Source: Deltaproteobacteria bacterium (GTDB lineage Bacteria > Desulfobacterota > Desulfomonilia > UBA1062). Taken from it: a stretch of DNA of 64,000 bases. The stretch is taken from positions 37,978 to 101,977 of the forward strand of contig JAKPQL010000077.1 in assembly GCA_029547045.1 (NCBI GenBank), given 5' to 3'. Every line of letters begins with the position of its first letter. The stretch's first letter is position 1. Of the stretch, positions 25,908 to 34,835 are shown piece by piece. Under the pieces are notes generated by a model. The model saw nothing but the letters and a program-made list of their open reading frames with translations, made no database searches and was not told the origin of the DNA. The position numbers and the translations under genes are program-made.

Positions 25908-28877
25908 GTGAAGGCACGAAAGGTCATCCGTCCGGCGAACATCATCACCAAACTGGCCCTGCATACCCTTGCGTTCGCGTTCGCCAGGGTACCGTCGCTG
26001 AAACGCCGCATGAGGAACACCGACGGGTGGATCGATTTCTCCCTGGGCATCTGCACGCAGACAGGGAGCGTCTCGCAGACCATCCGTTTCGCCGGGGGCC
26101 GGGCACGGGTATCCGGGGGTGTCGACGGCACGGCGGACGTCATCGTCATGGCCAGAGATGACGCCGCCCTGAAGGAGCTGTCCACGGCACAGCCCGGCGA
26201 CGTGCTCACCATGATGCTGCAGAACCGGATCACCATCGAGGGGAACCTGGCCTTTCTCCAGCTCTTCACCTTCTACCTTTCCCTGCTGTCTGGATGCAGG
26301 CAGAACAGAAAGGCGGAGACGGCCCGCGTGCCCGATGCCACGTCGCATACAGGGGATCATCGCGAACCAGGCCATGCGGAAAGGCTCCACAGAAGGCGGA
26401 CCCAACACCTTCGGGCGGATTCCGGAGACGACCGGAACGTCATTCATCTCGATGACCCGTACCTGTCGGGACTCGACCTGATGGATTTCCCCCGCCTAAA
26501 GCTCCTGCTGCACAGACACCGCACTTCAAGACCCGAGCTCTGCGCCGAGCGGCCCAGGCTGCTCACCGAGTGGCATCGTATCCACGGGTTCGAGGAAAAG
26601 AGCCCCGGCGTGCCGTGGCATCCCGTGCTTCGACAGGGACTGGCCTTCGAACACCTCATGCGGAACAAGAGGCCCGTCATCGCCGATTCGCAGCTCCTGG
26701 CCGGAACCACCACAACCAATCCCGTGTGCGGGGTCATGGTGTATCCCGATGCCCTGGCATCATCTATCTGGGGAGAGCTGAACACTGTCCATAAGAGGCC
26801 CCTGAACCCGTACGACATCACCGAAGACACCCGGGAGACACTTCACGATATCCTGCCGTTCTGGATACACCGGACCTTCCACGAGTGCGTGAACAGGGAG
26901 CGGAAGAGACCCCTGTGTCTCAGGATCAGCGAGCGTTTCGTGGCATACGTATGCTCGAAGGCTTTGTGCGTGTCGCACACCGTGCCAGACCTGAAGACCA
27001 TCCTGGACAGAGGAACAACCGGGATCATAGGAGACATCGAGGACAGGATTTCCGAAGGGAATCCTGATCCGGACAGCCGCGCTGTCCTGGAAGGCATGGT
27101 CCATTCCTTGCGCGGCCTTGAGGCCTACGCCGGAAACCTCTCCACCGAGGCCAGGCTGCTTGCTGCAAGGAGCACGGACCCGGCCCGCGTCCGGGAACTG
27201 AACCACATGGCCCGCGTATGCGACCGTGTACCCCGCATGCAGGCGCAAACCCTTGACGAGGCCGTACAGGCCGTCTGGACCACCTGGATCGGCATGCACA
27301 TGGAAAACACCAATGCCGGCCTCTCCCTGGGGAGACTCGATCAGCTCCTCCAGCCCTACTTCCTGTCGGACATGGAGAACATCGGCACCATGGAAGAACG
27401 AACGGATTACATCCACCGTACCGTGGAGCTCATCGGCTGCCTGTACCTGAGGATAGCGGATCACGTTCCTCTGTCCCCGGAGATCGGGACCATACTCTTC
27501 GGCACCTCGCCGTCCAACCAGGCCATCACCCTGGGCGGAGTCACGCCTGCAGGCGACGACGCAGTGAACGACATGACCTACATCTTCCTCAAGGTCACCG
27601 AGATGCTTTCCCTTCCCGACCCCAACGTGAACGCCCGCATCAGTATGGACAGGAACAGCGAGACCTACGTCCGCAGGCTCTGCGAGGTGAATTTCACCAC
27701 GTCGGCCACCCCCTCGCTGCACAACGACACAGCGGTCTTCAAGGCCCTGAAGCAGCACGGCTACCCGGAAGAGCACATCCGCGACTGGAGCGCCACCGGG
27801 TGCGTGGAGCCCACCATTTCGGGACGCCACAACGGCCATACCGGGGCCATACTCCTCAACCTGGTGGCAGCCCTCGAGATGGCGCTGAACAACGGGCGCC
27901 ACCCCCTCATGCAGTGGGACGTGGGCCCCAGGACCGGGACCGTGGACGAGTTCGCCACCTTTGAGGATTTCTTCGAGGCCTTTGCTGCCCAGGTGCGCTT
28001 TCTCATTACACAGGCAGCGGAACTGAATGACATGTACGCCGAGGCCCATGCCCTCCTCAGGCCCACGCCGTTCCTCAGCTCCCTCATGGAGGGCTGCATC
28101 GAAAAGGGTCTGGACATGACCCGGGGAGGGGCCCGCTACAACACCACCGGCACGGCGAACATCGGCCTTGCGGACGTCACGGACAGCCTCATGGCCATAC
28201 GGAAGCTGGTGTTCGAGGAGCACCGGATAAGCCTGGAGGAGCTGAAGGCCGCCCTCGACACCGATTTTCGTAACGCACCGGCCATCAGGGCCCTCGCACA
28301 GCACAGGGTCCCCCTGTTCGGTTCCGGGAGCACGGAGGCACTCGCCATGGCCAACCGCGTTGCATCCATGGTCCACGATGCCTGGGCGTCACATCGCTCC
28401 TTTCGCGGGGGGAGGTACACCTGCGGGTTCTGGTCCATGTCCCAGCACACGGCCTACGGCAACCTGTCCGGGGCTCTTCCTTCGGGAAGGGTTTCCGGGA
28501 AGGCCTTTACGCCAGGGATCACCCCGGAGCCGCATGCCAGCAGGAGCTACCTCGATTTCATATCGGACGTGGCGCGGCTGGTCCCCGCGAGCATGGACAA
28601 CAACATGGCGTTCAATGTCAAGCTCGCACCCTCCCCGGAGAACAGCAGGGAAGAAACCGTGGGGGCCATGGCCGGCTATGTGAAGACCTACTGCTCACTG
28701 GGCGGCATGCAGATGCAGTTCAACGTGGTGGACTCCCGTGTGCTCAAGGATGCCCATGTCCACCCGGAGGACTATCGCGATCTCATCGTGCGGATCTCAG
28801 GGTACAACGCCTATTTCGTGACCCTCACCCGGCAGCAGCAGGTCGAGCTCATCGAACGTGCGGAGTATGGTGTGTGA
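25908..28877 (+). CDS. Glycyl radical enzyme with N-terminal SCP2 domain
   Basis: About 989 residues from the GTG at 25908, which has GGGG five bases upstream; a TTG at 25872 is the alternative. Residues about 35-125 look like an SCP2 sterol/lipid-carrier domain (GGVDGTADVIVMARDDAALK, NRITIEGNLAFLQLF). After a linker of about 50 residues comes a complete glycyl radical enzyme of the PFL/dehydratase superfamily: active cysteine in TGCVEPT (Cys632), and glycyl loop RISGYNAYF (Gly965). The CVEP form fits the dehydratase/lyase groups rather than PFL, which has two adjacent cysteines. The substrate is unknown; the lipid-carrier domain suggests a hydrophobic one. No activase is adjacent; the nearest is at 45493. 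Confidence 0.8.
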   Translation: MKARKVIRPANIITKLALHTLAFAFARVPSLKRRMRNTDGWIDFSLGICTQTGSVSQTIRFAGGRARVSGGVDGTADVIVMARDDAALKELSTAQPGDVLTMMLQNRITIEGNLAFLQLFTFYLSLLSGCRQNRKAETARVPDATSHTGDHREPGHAERLHRRRTQHLRADSGDDRNVIHLDDPYLSGLDLMDFPRLKLLLHRHRTSRPELCAERPRLLTEWHRIHGFEEKSPGVPWHPVLRQGLAFEHLMRNKRPVIADSQLLAGTTTTNPVCGVMVYPDALASSIWGELNTVHKRPLNPYDITEDTRETLHDILPFWIHRTFHECVNRERKRPLCLRISERFVAYVCSKALCVSHTVPDLKTILDRGTTGIIGDIEDRISEGNPDPDSRAVLEGMVHSLRGLEAYAGNLSTEARLLAARSTDPARVRELNHMARVCDRVPRMQAQTLDEAVQAVWTTWIGMHMENTNAGLSLGRLDQLLQPYFLSDMENIGTMEERTDYIHRTVELIGCLYLRIADHVPLSPEIGTILFGTSPSNQAITLGGVTPAGDDAVNDMTYIFLKVTEMLSLPDPNVNARISMDRNSETYVRRLCEVNFTTSATPSLHNDTAVFKALKQHGYPEEHIRDWSATGCVEPTISGRHNGHTGAILLNLVAALEMALNNGRHPLMQWDVGPRTGTVDEFATFEDFFEAFAAQVRFLITQAAELNDMYAEAHALLRPTPFLSSLMEGCIEKGLDMTRGGARYNTTGTANIGLADVTDSLMAIRKLVFEEHRISLEELKAALDTDFRNAPAIRALAQHRVPLFGSGSTEALAMANRVASMVHDAWASHRSFRGGRYTCGFWSMSQHTAYGNLSGALPSGRVSGKAFTPGITPEPHASRSYLDFISDVARLVPASMDNNMAFNVKLAPSPENSREETVGAMAGYVKTYCSLGGMQMQFNVVDSRVLKDAHVHPEDYRDLIVRISGYNAYFVTLTRQQQVELIERAEYGV

Positions 28878-28987
28878 ACCAGCACCATCAAGCCGATGAA
28901 GCTTTCGTTGACAAACTCCGCCGCATCGACTACGACACCTGAGCGCAGACACCGTCGGAGGTCCACCAAAGCACGGCTGAGAACTGT

Positions 28988-30787
28988 ATGGACAACATCC
29001 GCAACTTCAGCATCATCGCCCATATCGACCACGGGAAGTCCACGCTGGCCGACCGCCTGATCCAGCGCACCGGCGTCTGCGACGCGCGGACCTTCAAGGA
29101 CCAGATCCTCGACACCATGGACATCGAGCGGGAGCGCGGCATCACCATCAAGAGCCAGGCCATCTCGCTGCCGTACAGGGCGCAGGACGGCAAAGACTAC
29201 ATCCTGAACCTCATCGACACACCCGGGCACGTGGACTTCTCCTACGAGGTGTCCCGATCGCTCGCCTCCTGCGAGGGCGTGCTCCTGCTCATCGACGCCG
29301 CCCAGGGGGTGCAGGCCCAGACGCTCGCCAACCTCTACCTTGCCCTGGAGCACAACCTGGAGATCATCCCGGTCATCAACAAGATCGACCTTCCCTCCGC
29401 AGACGTTGAGCGGGTCCTCGAGGAGATCGACGCCGAGCTGGGGCTCGACCCTGACACGCACCTGAAGTGCTCGGCCAAGGAGGGGACCGGCATCGACGAC
29501 ATCCTGGAGGCCATTGTCCGGCGCATACCGGCCCCCAAGGGCGATCTGACCGCGCCCCTGGCAGCGCTCATCTTCGACGCCCAGTACGACTCCTTCCGCG
29601 GCACCGTGATCCACTGCAGGGTCTTCGACGGGACCGTGAAGGCCGGGGACGCCATCCGGTTCATGTTCAACGACTCGGTGTACCGTGTGGAAGAGGTGGG
29701 GCACTTCGGCCTGTCGCGCATCAGGCACGATTCGCTCGGCGCGGGTGAGGTGGGGTACATCATCGCCGGAGTCAAGACGGTGTCCAGCGTGAGCATCGGC
29801 GACACCATCACCCTGGACGATCGTCCCTGCGCAAGTCCCCTGCCCGGCTTCAAGGAGGTGAAGCCCGTGGTCTTCGCCTCCATCTACCCCATCGCCTCCG
29901 ACGACTACGAGGACCTGGCCGAGGCCGTGGAGAAGTACAAGCTCAACGACGCTGCCTTCGTCTACGAGAAGGACTCGTCGGCGGCCCTGGGGCAGGGCTT
30001 CCGCTGCGGCTTCCTGGGCCTGCTGCACCTGGACATAGTCCAGGAGCGCCTGGAGCGGGAGTACGACCTGAACATCATCCTGTCCGTGCCCAGCGTGCGC
30101 TACCGGTTCACCCTCAAGGACGGAACCGTGGTGTACGTGGACAACCCGGCCCATTACCCGAACCCCTTGAACATCGCCCTGGGAGAGGAGCCCTACATCC
30201 GGGCGTCCATGATGATGCCGGACCGGTACCTGGGCCCGGTCATGAGCCTGTGCATAGAGAAGCGCGGGGTGAACTCGAACATGCACTACACCAGTCCGGG
30301 CAGGGTGGAGCTGAGCTACGAGATGCCGCTCTCGGAGGTGATCTTCGACTTCTACGACCGGTTCAAGTCCATGACCCAGGGCTACGGCTCCTTCGACTAC
30401 GACCTCATCGACTACCGCGAGAGCAACCTGGTCCTGCTGGACATCCTCGTGAACGGAGAGAAGGTGGACGCCCTGTCCCAGATCGTGCACCGCGACCGGG
30501 CCCGGGCCCGGGGCGTCCAGGCCTGCGATCGCCTGAAGGACGAGATCCCCCGGCAGATGTACAAGATCGCCATCCAGGGCGCCATCGGGGGCGAGATCAT
30601 CTCCCGGTCCACCATCTCGCCCTTCCGCAAGGACGTGACGGCCAAGTGCTACGGCGGCGACATCACGAGGAAGCGTAAGCTCCTGGAAAAGCAGAAGAAG
30701 GGCAAGAAGCGGATGAAGATGGTGGGCTCGGTGAGCATCCCCCAGAGCGCTTTCCTGGCGGTGCTGAAGTCCGACACGGACTCATGA
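28988..30787 (+). CDS. lepA: Translation elongation factor 4 (LepA)
   Basis: A 599-residue GTPase. G1 HIDHGKSTLADR, G2/G3 RERGITIKSQAI and DTPGHVDF, and G4 NKIDLP are intact. The LepA-specific C-terminal domain (ISRSTISPFRKDVTAKCYGGDI) is present. It back-translocates stalled ribosomes. The stop overlaps hemW as ATGA. Confidence 0.97.
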   Translation: MDNIRNFSIIAHIDHGKSTLADRLIQRTGVCDARTFKDQILDTMDIERERGITIKSQAISLPYRAQDGKDYILNLIDTPGHVDFSYEVSRSLASCEGVLLLIDAAQGVQAQTLANLYLALEHNLEIIPVINKIDLPSADVERVLEEIDAELGLDPDTHLKCSAKEGTGIDDILEAIVRRIPAPKGDLTAPLAALIFDAQYDSFRGTVIHCRVFDGTVKAGDAIRFMFNDSVYRVEEVGHFGLSRIRHDSLGAGEVGYIIAGVKTVSSVSIGDTITLDDRPCASPLPGFKEVKPVVFASIYPIASDDYEDLAEAVEKYKLNDAAFVYEKDSSAALGQGFRCGFLGLLHLDIVQERLEREYDLNIILSVPSVRYRFTLKDGTVVYVDNPAHYPNPLNIALGEEPYIRASMMMPDRYLGPVMSLCIEKRGVNSNMHYTSPGRVELSYEMPLSEVIFDFYDRFKSMTQGYGSFDYDLIDYRESNLVLLDILVNGEKVDALSQIVHRDRARARGVQACDRLKDEIPRQMYKIAIQGAIGGEIISRSTISPFRKDVTAKCYGGDITRKRKLLEKQKKGKKRMKMVGSVSIPQSAFLAVLKSDTDS

Positions 30788-31956
30788 GGGAATTATCGGC
30801 CCAGAGGGAGTACCGGGACATGGGCAGGAGCACCCCCCCCATGCCCGGCCTGTATATCCACATCCCGTTCTGCAGGACAAAATGCTCCTACTGCGACTTC
30901 TTTTCCATAACGGACACAGGGCCCATGGACGATTTCATCCGGGCGCTGTGCCGGGAGGCAGAAACCCGGCGCGGCGAGTTCCCGGCGTTCGATACCATCT
31001 ATGTCGGGGGCGGGACTCCTTCCGTGCTCCCGGTAAAGTTCATCGAAACCATCCTGACCACGGTGCGCCGCACATTCACCATACTCCCCGATGCAGAGAT
31101 CACCATAGAGGTGAACCCGGCGGACTGGGGACTGCCCGAGCTGAAGTCCCTGCGTGGCATGGGCGTCAACAGGCTCTCCATCGGGGTCCAGTCACTCAAC
31201 GACAAAGAACTGCGCCTCCTGGGCAGAAGACATACGGCAGAGCAGGCCATGCGCACCCTGGAGAACGTCTCCAGCGCCGGGTTCGAAAACGTCTGCATCG
31301 ACCTGATCTACGGCCTGCCGGGCCAGTCCATCCCCATGTGGCAGGAAACCCTCTCGAAGGCGCTGTCCCATGCACCAGCCCACCTGTCCTGCTACGAGCT
31401 GGAGATCAAGAAGAACACCCCGCTGGGGCGCAGGTTCATGCATGGCGAGTATGTCCAGGGTCCGGAAGAACAGCAGCGTGGATTCTTCATGCAGACATCG
31501 GTGTTCCTCTCCGGCAGGGGCTACCTCCACTACGAGATTTCGAACTTCGCACGCGGCATGGACAGGGCCTCGCGGCACAACCTGAAATACTGGGACCACA
31601 CGCCATACCTCGGCCTCGGGCCGTCGGCGCACTCGTTCCACCACAACAGGCGCTGGTGGAACCACGGATCCGTCCAGAACTATGTCCGTGACCTGGATGC
31701 CGGGAAACAGCCTGTCGGAGGCGCGGAGGAGCTCACCCGTGAGCAGCTGGCCCTGGAGGCCCTGTTTCTCGGCCTGCGGACGAGCCGGGGGATCGATACG
31801 GAGACATATACGCGCCGGTACGGCATCGACCTGATGGCAGAGCATGGTCCTGCCCTGGAGGAATGGCAGAGGGCAGGTCTTGTCGAGATCACCCACGGCA
31901 GCATCCGCCCCACCCTGGGGGGCATGGCGGTATCGGACAGACTCGCCCTGCTGTAG
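30784..31956 (+). CDS. hemW: HemW-like radical SAM protein
   Basis: A 390-residue protein. The N-terminal radical SAM motif is CRTKCSYCDF (Cx3Cx2C followed by x-Phe), as in HemW, a heme chaperone, rather than true HemN. YVGGGTPSVLP and RLSIGVQSLNDKELRLLGR are typical SAM-binding segments; the C-terminal HemN-like domain is present. The annotation as coproporphyrinogen oxidase would be wrong for this Cys pattern. Start overlaps the lepA stop by four bases; an internal ATG (residue 13 or 20) may be used instead. Confidence 0.9.
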   Translation: MRELSAQREYRDMGRSTPPMPGLYIHIPFCRTKCSYCDFFSITDTGPMDDFIRALCREAETRRGEFPAFDTIYVGGGTPSVLPVKFIETILTTVRRTFTILPDAEITIEVNPADWGLPELKSLRGMGVNRLSIGVQSLNDKELRLLGRRHTAEQAMRTLENVSSAGFENVCIDLIYGLPGQSIPMWQETLSKALSHAPAHLSCYELEIKKNTPLGRRFMHGEYVQGPEEQQRGFFMQTSVFLSGRGYLHYEISNFARGMDRASRHNLKYWDHTPYLGLGPSAHSFHHNRRWWNHGSVQNYVRDLDAGKQPVGGAEELTREQLALEALFLGLRTSRGIDTETYTRRYGIDLMAEHGPALEEWQRAGLVEITHGSIRPTLGGMAVSDRLALL

Positions 31957-32059
31957 AGGTCGCGGGGGGACTGTATCGAAGGAACTCCATGCCCCGGAAA
32001 TCCGCCCGGCCTCCGGGACATGGAAAAATCGGACACCCTCTGGGATCGGCCAACAGGCC

Positions 32060-32710
32060 CTATTTCAGCTCCACGGACTTCCCGTTCGGCAGCGTGACCC
32101 TGCCTGCTCCACCCAGGTGAACGAGCCCTCTGTCTTTCCACACCCCGAAATAGACCGGATCACTTCCCGGCGTTTCAAAGGCCAGGCCCCCGTAGAGTTC
32201 GAACCTCAGCCCACCCGTGCGGAAGGCGATGATTGAGCCGTCTCCGGTGGGGCTGGTGAGGACACCCCGCTTGTCGAAGGAATAGCTTTGCCGGGCAGGG
32301 GTCTTGCCGCCGCTGAATGGACCCGGGGTGAACCAGCCGAGGGTGTCGCTCCTGTCCCCCTTCCTGACGAAGTACCCTATGACGCCCGTATCCGGACACA
32401 TCTTGTGCCAGTCCTTCCATGTCTGGCCGAGCTCCTCGGCCGAGACAAGGACCGTTTCCGTCTGCCTGCCCTGCCTGATGGCCGAAAAGCGCTCCAGGAG
32501 AGCAAGGGCCTCCTTCGCATGGCCTGTTTGTTCTCCCTGGGGGAATTGCTTGACAAAGGACTGCAGGGACTGCACATCCAGAGAATTCACCTGTTTCCAT
32601 GCCTGCCGGTCAGGGGACAGGGGCGTGTCGTTTTTGCCTGCCCATACCGCTGTGGCCATTCCAGTGACAAGGCTGAGCACCAGCGTGAGCAATACGATTC
32701 CTCTTCCCAT
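32060..32710 (-). CDS. Secreted protein of unknown function
   Basis: A 216-residue protein with a clear signal peptide (LLTLVLSLVTGMATAVWA, cut near residue 25). The mature part has a helical segment (LQSFVKQFPQGEQTGHAKEA) and a beta-rich C-terminal half (VIGYFVRKGDRSDTLGWFTP to LPNGKSVELK). AAAGGAG precedes the ATG. I do not recognise a family. Predicted periplasmic. Confidence 0.7.
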   Translation of the reverse strand: MGRGIVLLTLVLSLVTGMATAVWAGKNDTPLSPDRQAWKQVNSLDVQSLQSFVKQFPQGEQTGHAKEALALLERFSAIRQGRQTETVLVSAEELGQTWKDWHKMCPDTGVIGYFVRKGDRSDTLGWFTPGPFSGGKTPARQSYSFDKRGVLTSPTGDGSIIAFRTGGLRFELYGGLAFETPGSDPVYFGVWKDRGLVHLGGAGRVTLPNGKSVELK

Positions 32711-32941
32711 GGTCTCCGCTCCTTTTTACGGACATTGTCCGCCCACGATATCGTCGGCCTGGGCATGATACTGAAGGTCGAACGTGCGTCAGTCCTCTCC
32801 TCTCCGGAACTGACTGGATGCATGCCACGATCCGCCCTGAGGACAGAACCATGCGTGATGCAGCCTTTCCATGTCCATTCCGTTCACCTGTACACAGGGA
32901 AAGCCCTGGGACACCATAAACCATACAAAGGAGCACGGCCC

Positions 32942-33097
32942 ATGAGGATCCTGGTCGTCATGCTGCTGGCTCTCGTTCTCGGTTCAGGCGCGGCAATCGC
33001 AGGGGGAGATCAGAATCACGGAACCACCGGCTCGGGATCCACATCCACAGGATCCACTTCTCAGGGAGACGCTTCCCAGTCTCGTTCCGGTCGCTGA
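32942..33097 (+). CDS. Small secreted Gly/Ser/Thr-rich peptide
   Basis: A 51-residue ORF with an ideal ribosome site (AAGGAG, 8 bases before the ATG). Residues 1-20 (MRILVVMLLALVLGSGAAIA) form a signal peptide; the remaining 31 residues are Gly, Ser, Thr, Gln and Asp with no Cys or aromatic residue. Divergent from the secreted protein at 32060. Function unknown; the strong signals argue that it is translated and exported. Confidence 0.6.
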   Translation: MRILVVMLLALVLGSGAAIAGGDQNHGTTGSGSTSTGSTSQGDASQSRSGR

Positions 33098-33150
33098 GAT
33101 ACCCTGTCCGGGGAACAACGGCGAGGGCCTCCTGCATACTCAGGAGATCG

Positions 33151-34623
33151 TCACTTCCTGCCGCCGAAGATGGATCCCAGCACACCACGGATGATCTGCC
33201 TGCCCACCTGGCTGCCGATGGCATGGGCCGCGCTCTTCACCATTGCGGACATGATGTCTTCGCCCTGGGAGCGCCCCTTCTTTGCCTCCTTGGCCTCCTG
33301 CTTCTGTTCGAGGATCTTTTCCTGTTCCCTGGCAGCCTGCTCGGAGCGTTTCTTGAGCATCTCAAAGGCCGATTCCCGGTCCACGGCCTTTTCATAGTGA
33401 CCGTAGGAGAGCGACTTTCTGATGACCTCCTGCCGCTCCTGGGGGCTCAGCGGGGCGAGCCGGCTCCGGGGCGGGCAGATGAAGGCCCGTTCCACCACCG
33501 TGGGCGCCCCCTTCTCATCGAGGAACGAGACCAGGGCCTCCCCCACCCCCAGTTCGGTGATCGCCTTGGTCACGTCCATGCCGGGTCCCGGCCGGAAGGT
33601 CTCTGCCGCGGCCTTCACGTTCTTCTGGTCCCTCGGCGTGAAGGCCCGCAGGGCGTGCTGAACCCGGTTCCCCAGCTGGCCGAGCACGGTCTCCGGCAGG
33701 TCCAGCGGGTTCTGGGTGATGAAATAGACGCCCACCCCCTTGGACCGGATGAGCCGCACCACCTGCTCGATCTTTTCCACCAGGGCCTTGGGGGCGTCGT
33801 CGAAGAGGAGGTGGGCCTCGTCGAAGAAGAACACCAGCCTTGGCTTGTCCGGGTCGCCCACCTCGGGGAGCATCTCGAAGAGCTCGGAGAGCATCCAGAG
33901 CAGGAAGGTGGCATAGAGCTTGGGTGAGGCCATGAGCCTGTCCGCTGTGAAGATGTTGATGACGCCCTTCCCGCTGGTGTCCGTCTGCATGAGGTCTTCA
34001 AGGTTCAGGGCCGGCTCCCCGAAGAACCTCTCGCCGCCCTGCTCCTCCAGGGCCAGGAGACTCCGCTGGATGGCGCCGATGCTGGCAGCGGAGATGTTCC
34101 CGTATTGGGTCTTGAACTGCTCGGCATTGTCGCCCACGAACTGGAGCATGGCGCGCAGGTCCTTCAGGTCGAGCAGGAGCAGACCATTGTCGTCCGCAAC
34201 CCTGAACGTGAGGGTGAGAACCCCGCTCTGGATGTCGTTGAGCATGAGGATGCGGCTCAGGAGCACGGGCCCCATCTCGGAGATGGTGGTGCGGACCGGG
34301 TGTCCCTGCTCCCCGTAGACGTCCCAGAAGGCCACGGGGAAGCCCTCGAAGGTGAATCCTTCCAGCCCCAGCTGTGCGACACGCTCCTTCACCTTGGGGT
34401 TGTCCCCGCCCGCGCAGCACAACGCGGAAAGGTCGCCCTTGACGTCCGCCATGAAGACCGGCACCCCGATGGCGCTGAACCGCTCAGCCATGACCCGCAG
34501 GGTTATGGTCTTGCCCGTGCCCGTGGCCCCGGCGACGAGGCCGTGCCGGTTGGCCATCTTCGGGATGATGGCGATGTCCGACTGCGCCTTGGCAATGACC
34601 AGAGAACCGTCGTGTGCGCCCAT
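33151..34623 (-). CDS. HerA/YjgR-type ATPase (DUF853)
   Basis: A 490-residue P-loop ATPase. Walker A is GATGTGKT (residues about 32-39), Walker B is RLVFFFDEAHLLF (about 255). The HerA/FtsK-like fold and the order match DUF853 (YjgR family). The C-terminal 100 residues contain a charged coiled coil rich in Glu/Lys and a Gly-rich hydrophobic end (IIRGVLGSIFGG). It likely uses ATP to move on DNA or act on membranes; no experimental role is known to me. GGGAGG precedes the ATG. Confidence 0.85.
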   Translation of the reverse strand: MGAHDGSLVIAKAQSDIAIIPKMANRHGLVAGATGTGKTITLRVMAERFSAIGVPVFMADVKGDLSALCCAGGDNPKVKERVAQLGLEGFTFEGFPVAFWDVYGEQGHPVRTTISEMGPVLLSRILMLNDIQSGVLTLTFRVADDNGLLLLDLKDLRAMLQFVGDNAEQFKTQYGNISAASIGAIQRSLLALEEQGGERFFGEPALNLEDLMQTDTSGKGVINIFTADRLMASPKLYATFLLWMLSELFEMLPEVGDPDKPRLVFFFDEAHLLFDDAPKALVEKIEQVVRLIRSKGVGVYFITQNPLDLPETVLGQLGNRVQHALRAFTPRDQKNVKAAAETFRPGPGMDVTKAITELGVGEALVSFLDEKGAPTVVERAFICPPRSRLAPLSPQERQEVIRKSLSYGHYEKAVDRESAFEMLKKRSEQAAREQEKILEQKQEAKEAKKGRSQGEDIMSAMVKSAAHAIGSQVGRQIIRGVLGSIFGGRK

Positions 34624-34835
34624 GGCACCTCCCTCACGATTTCATGGAAAATAGAACTATACAGGCGAACCCGGACCTGTGTCAACGCGGGCATGGCTGT
34701 GGGTTTTCCCTGGGCAATGCGGCGTAGGGGTCCCTGCATCATCAGCCCTGATGATACACAACACCGGAACCCGTGGCCTGCTTTAGTTTTCAGGGGATTC
34801 ACCCGAAAAATGTCTATGGATGCAGCTCACTGAAA

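Noticed and set aside
28811..30490. A 559-codon open frame opposite lepA
   Set aside because: Pure antisense shadow of a conserved GTPase gene.
30784..31956. Oxygen-independent coproporphyrinogen oxidase (HemN)
   Set aside because: The Cys pattern and length fit HemW, not HemN, which has a fourth Cys after the radical SAM motif.
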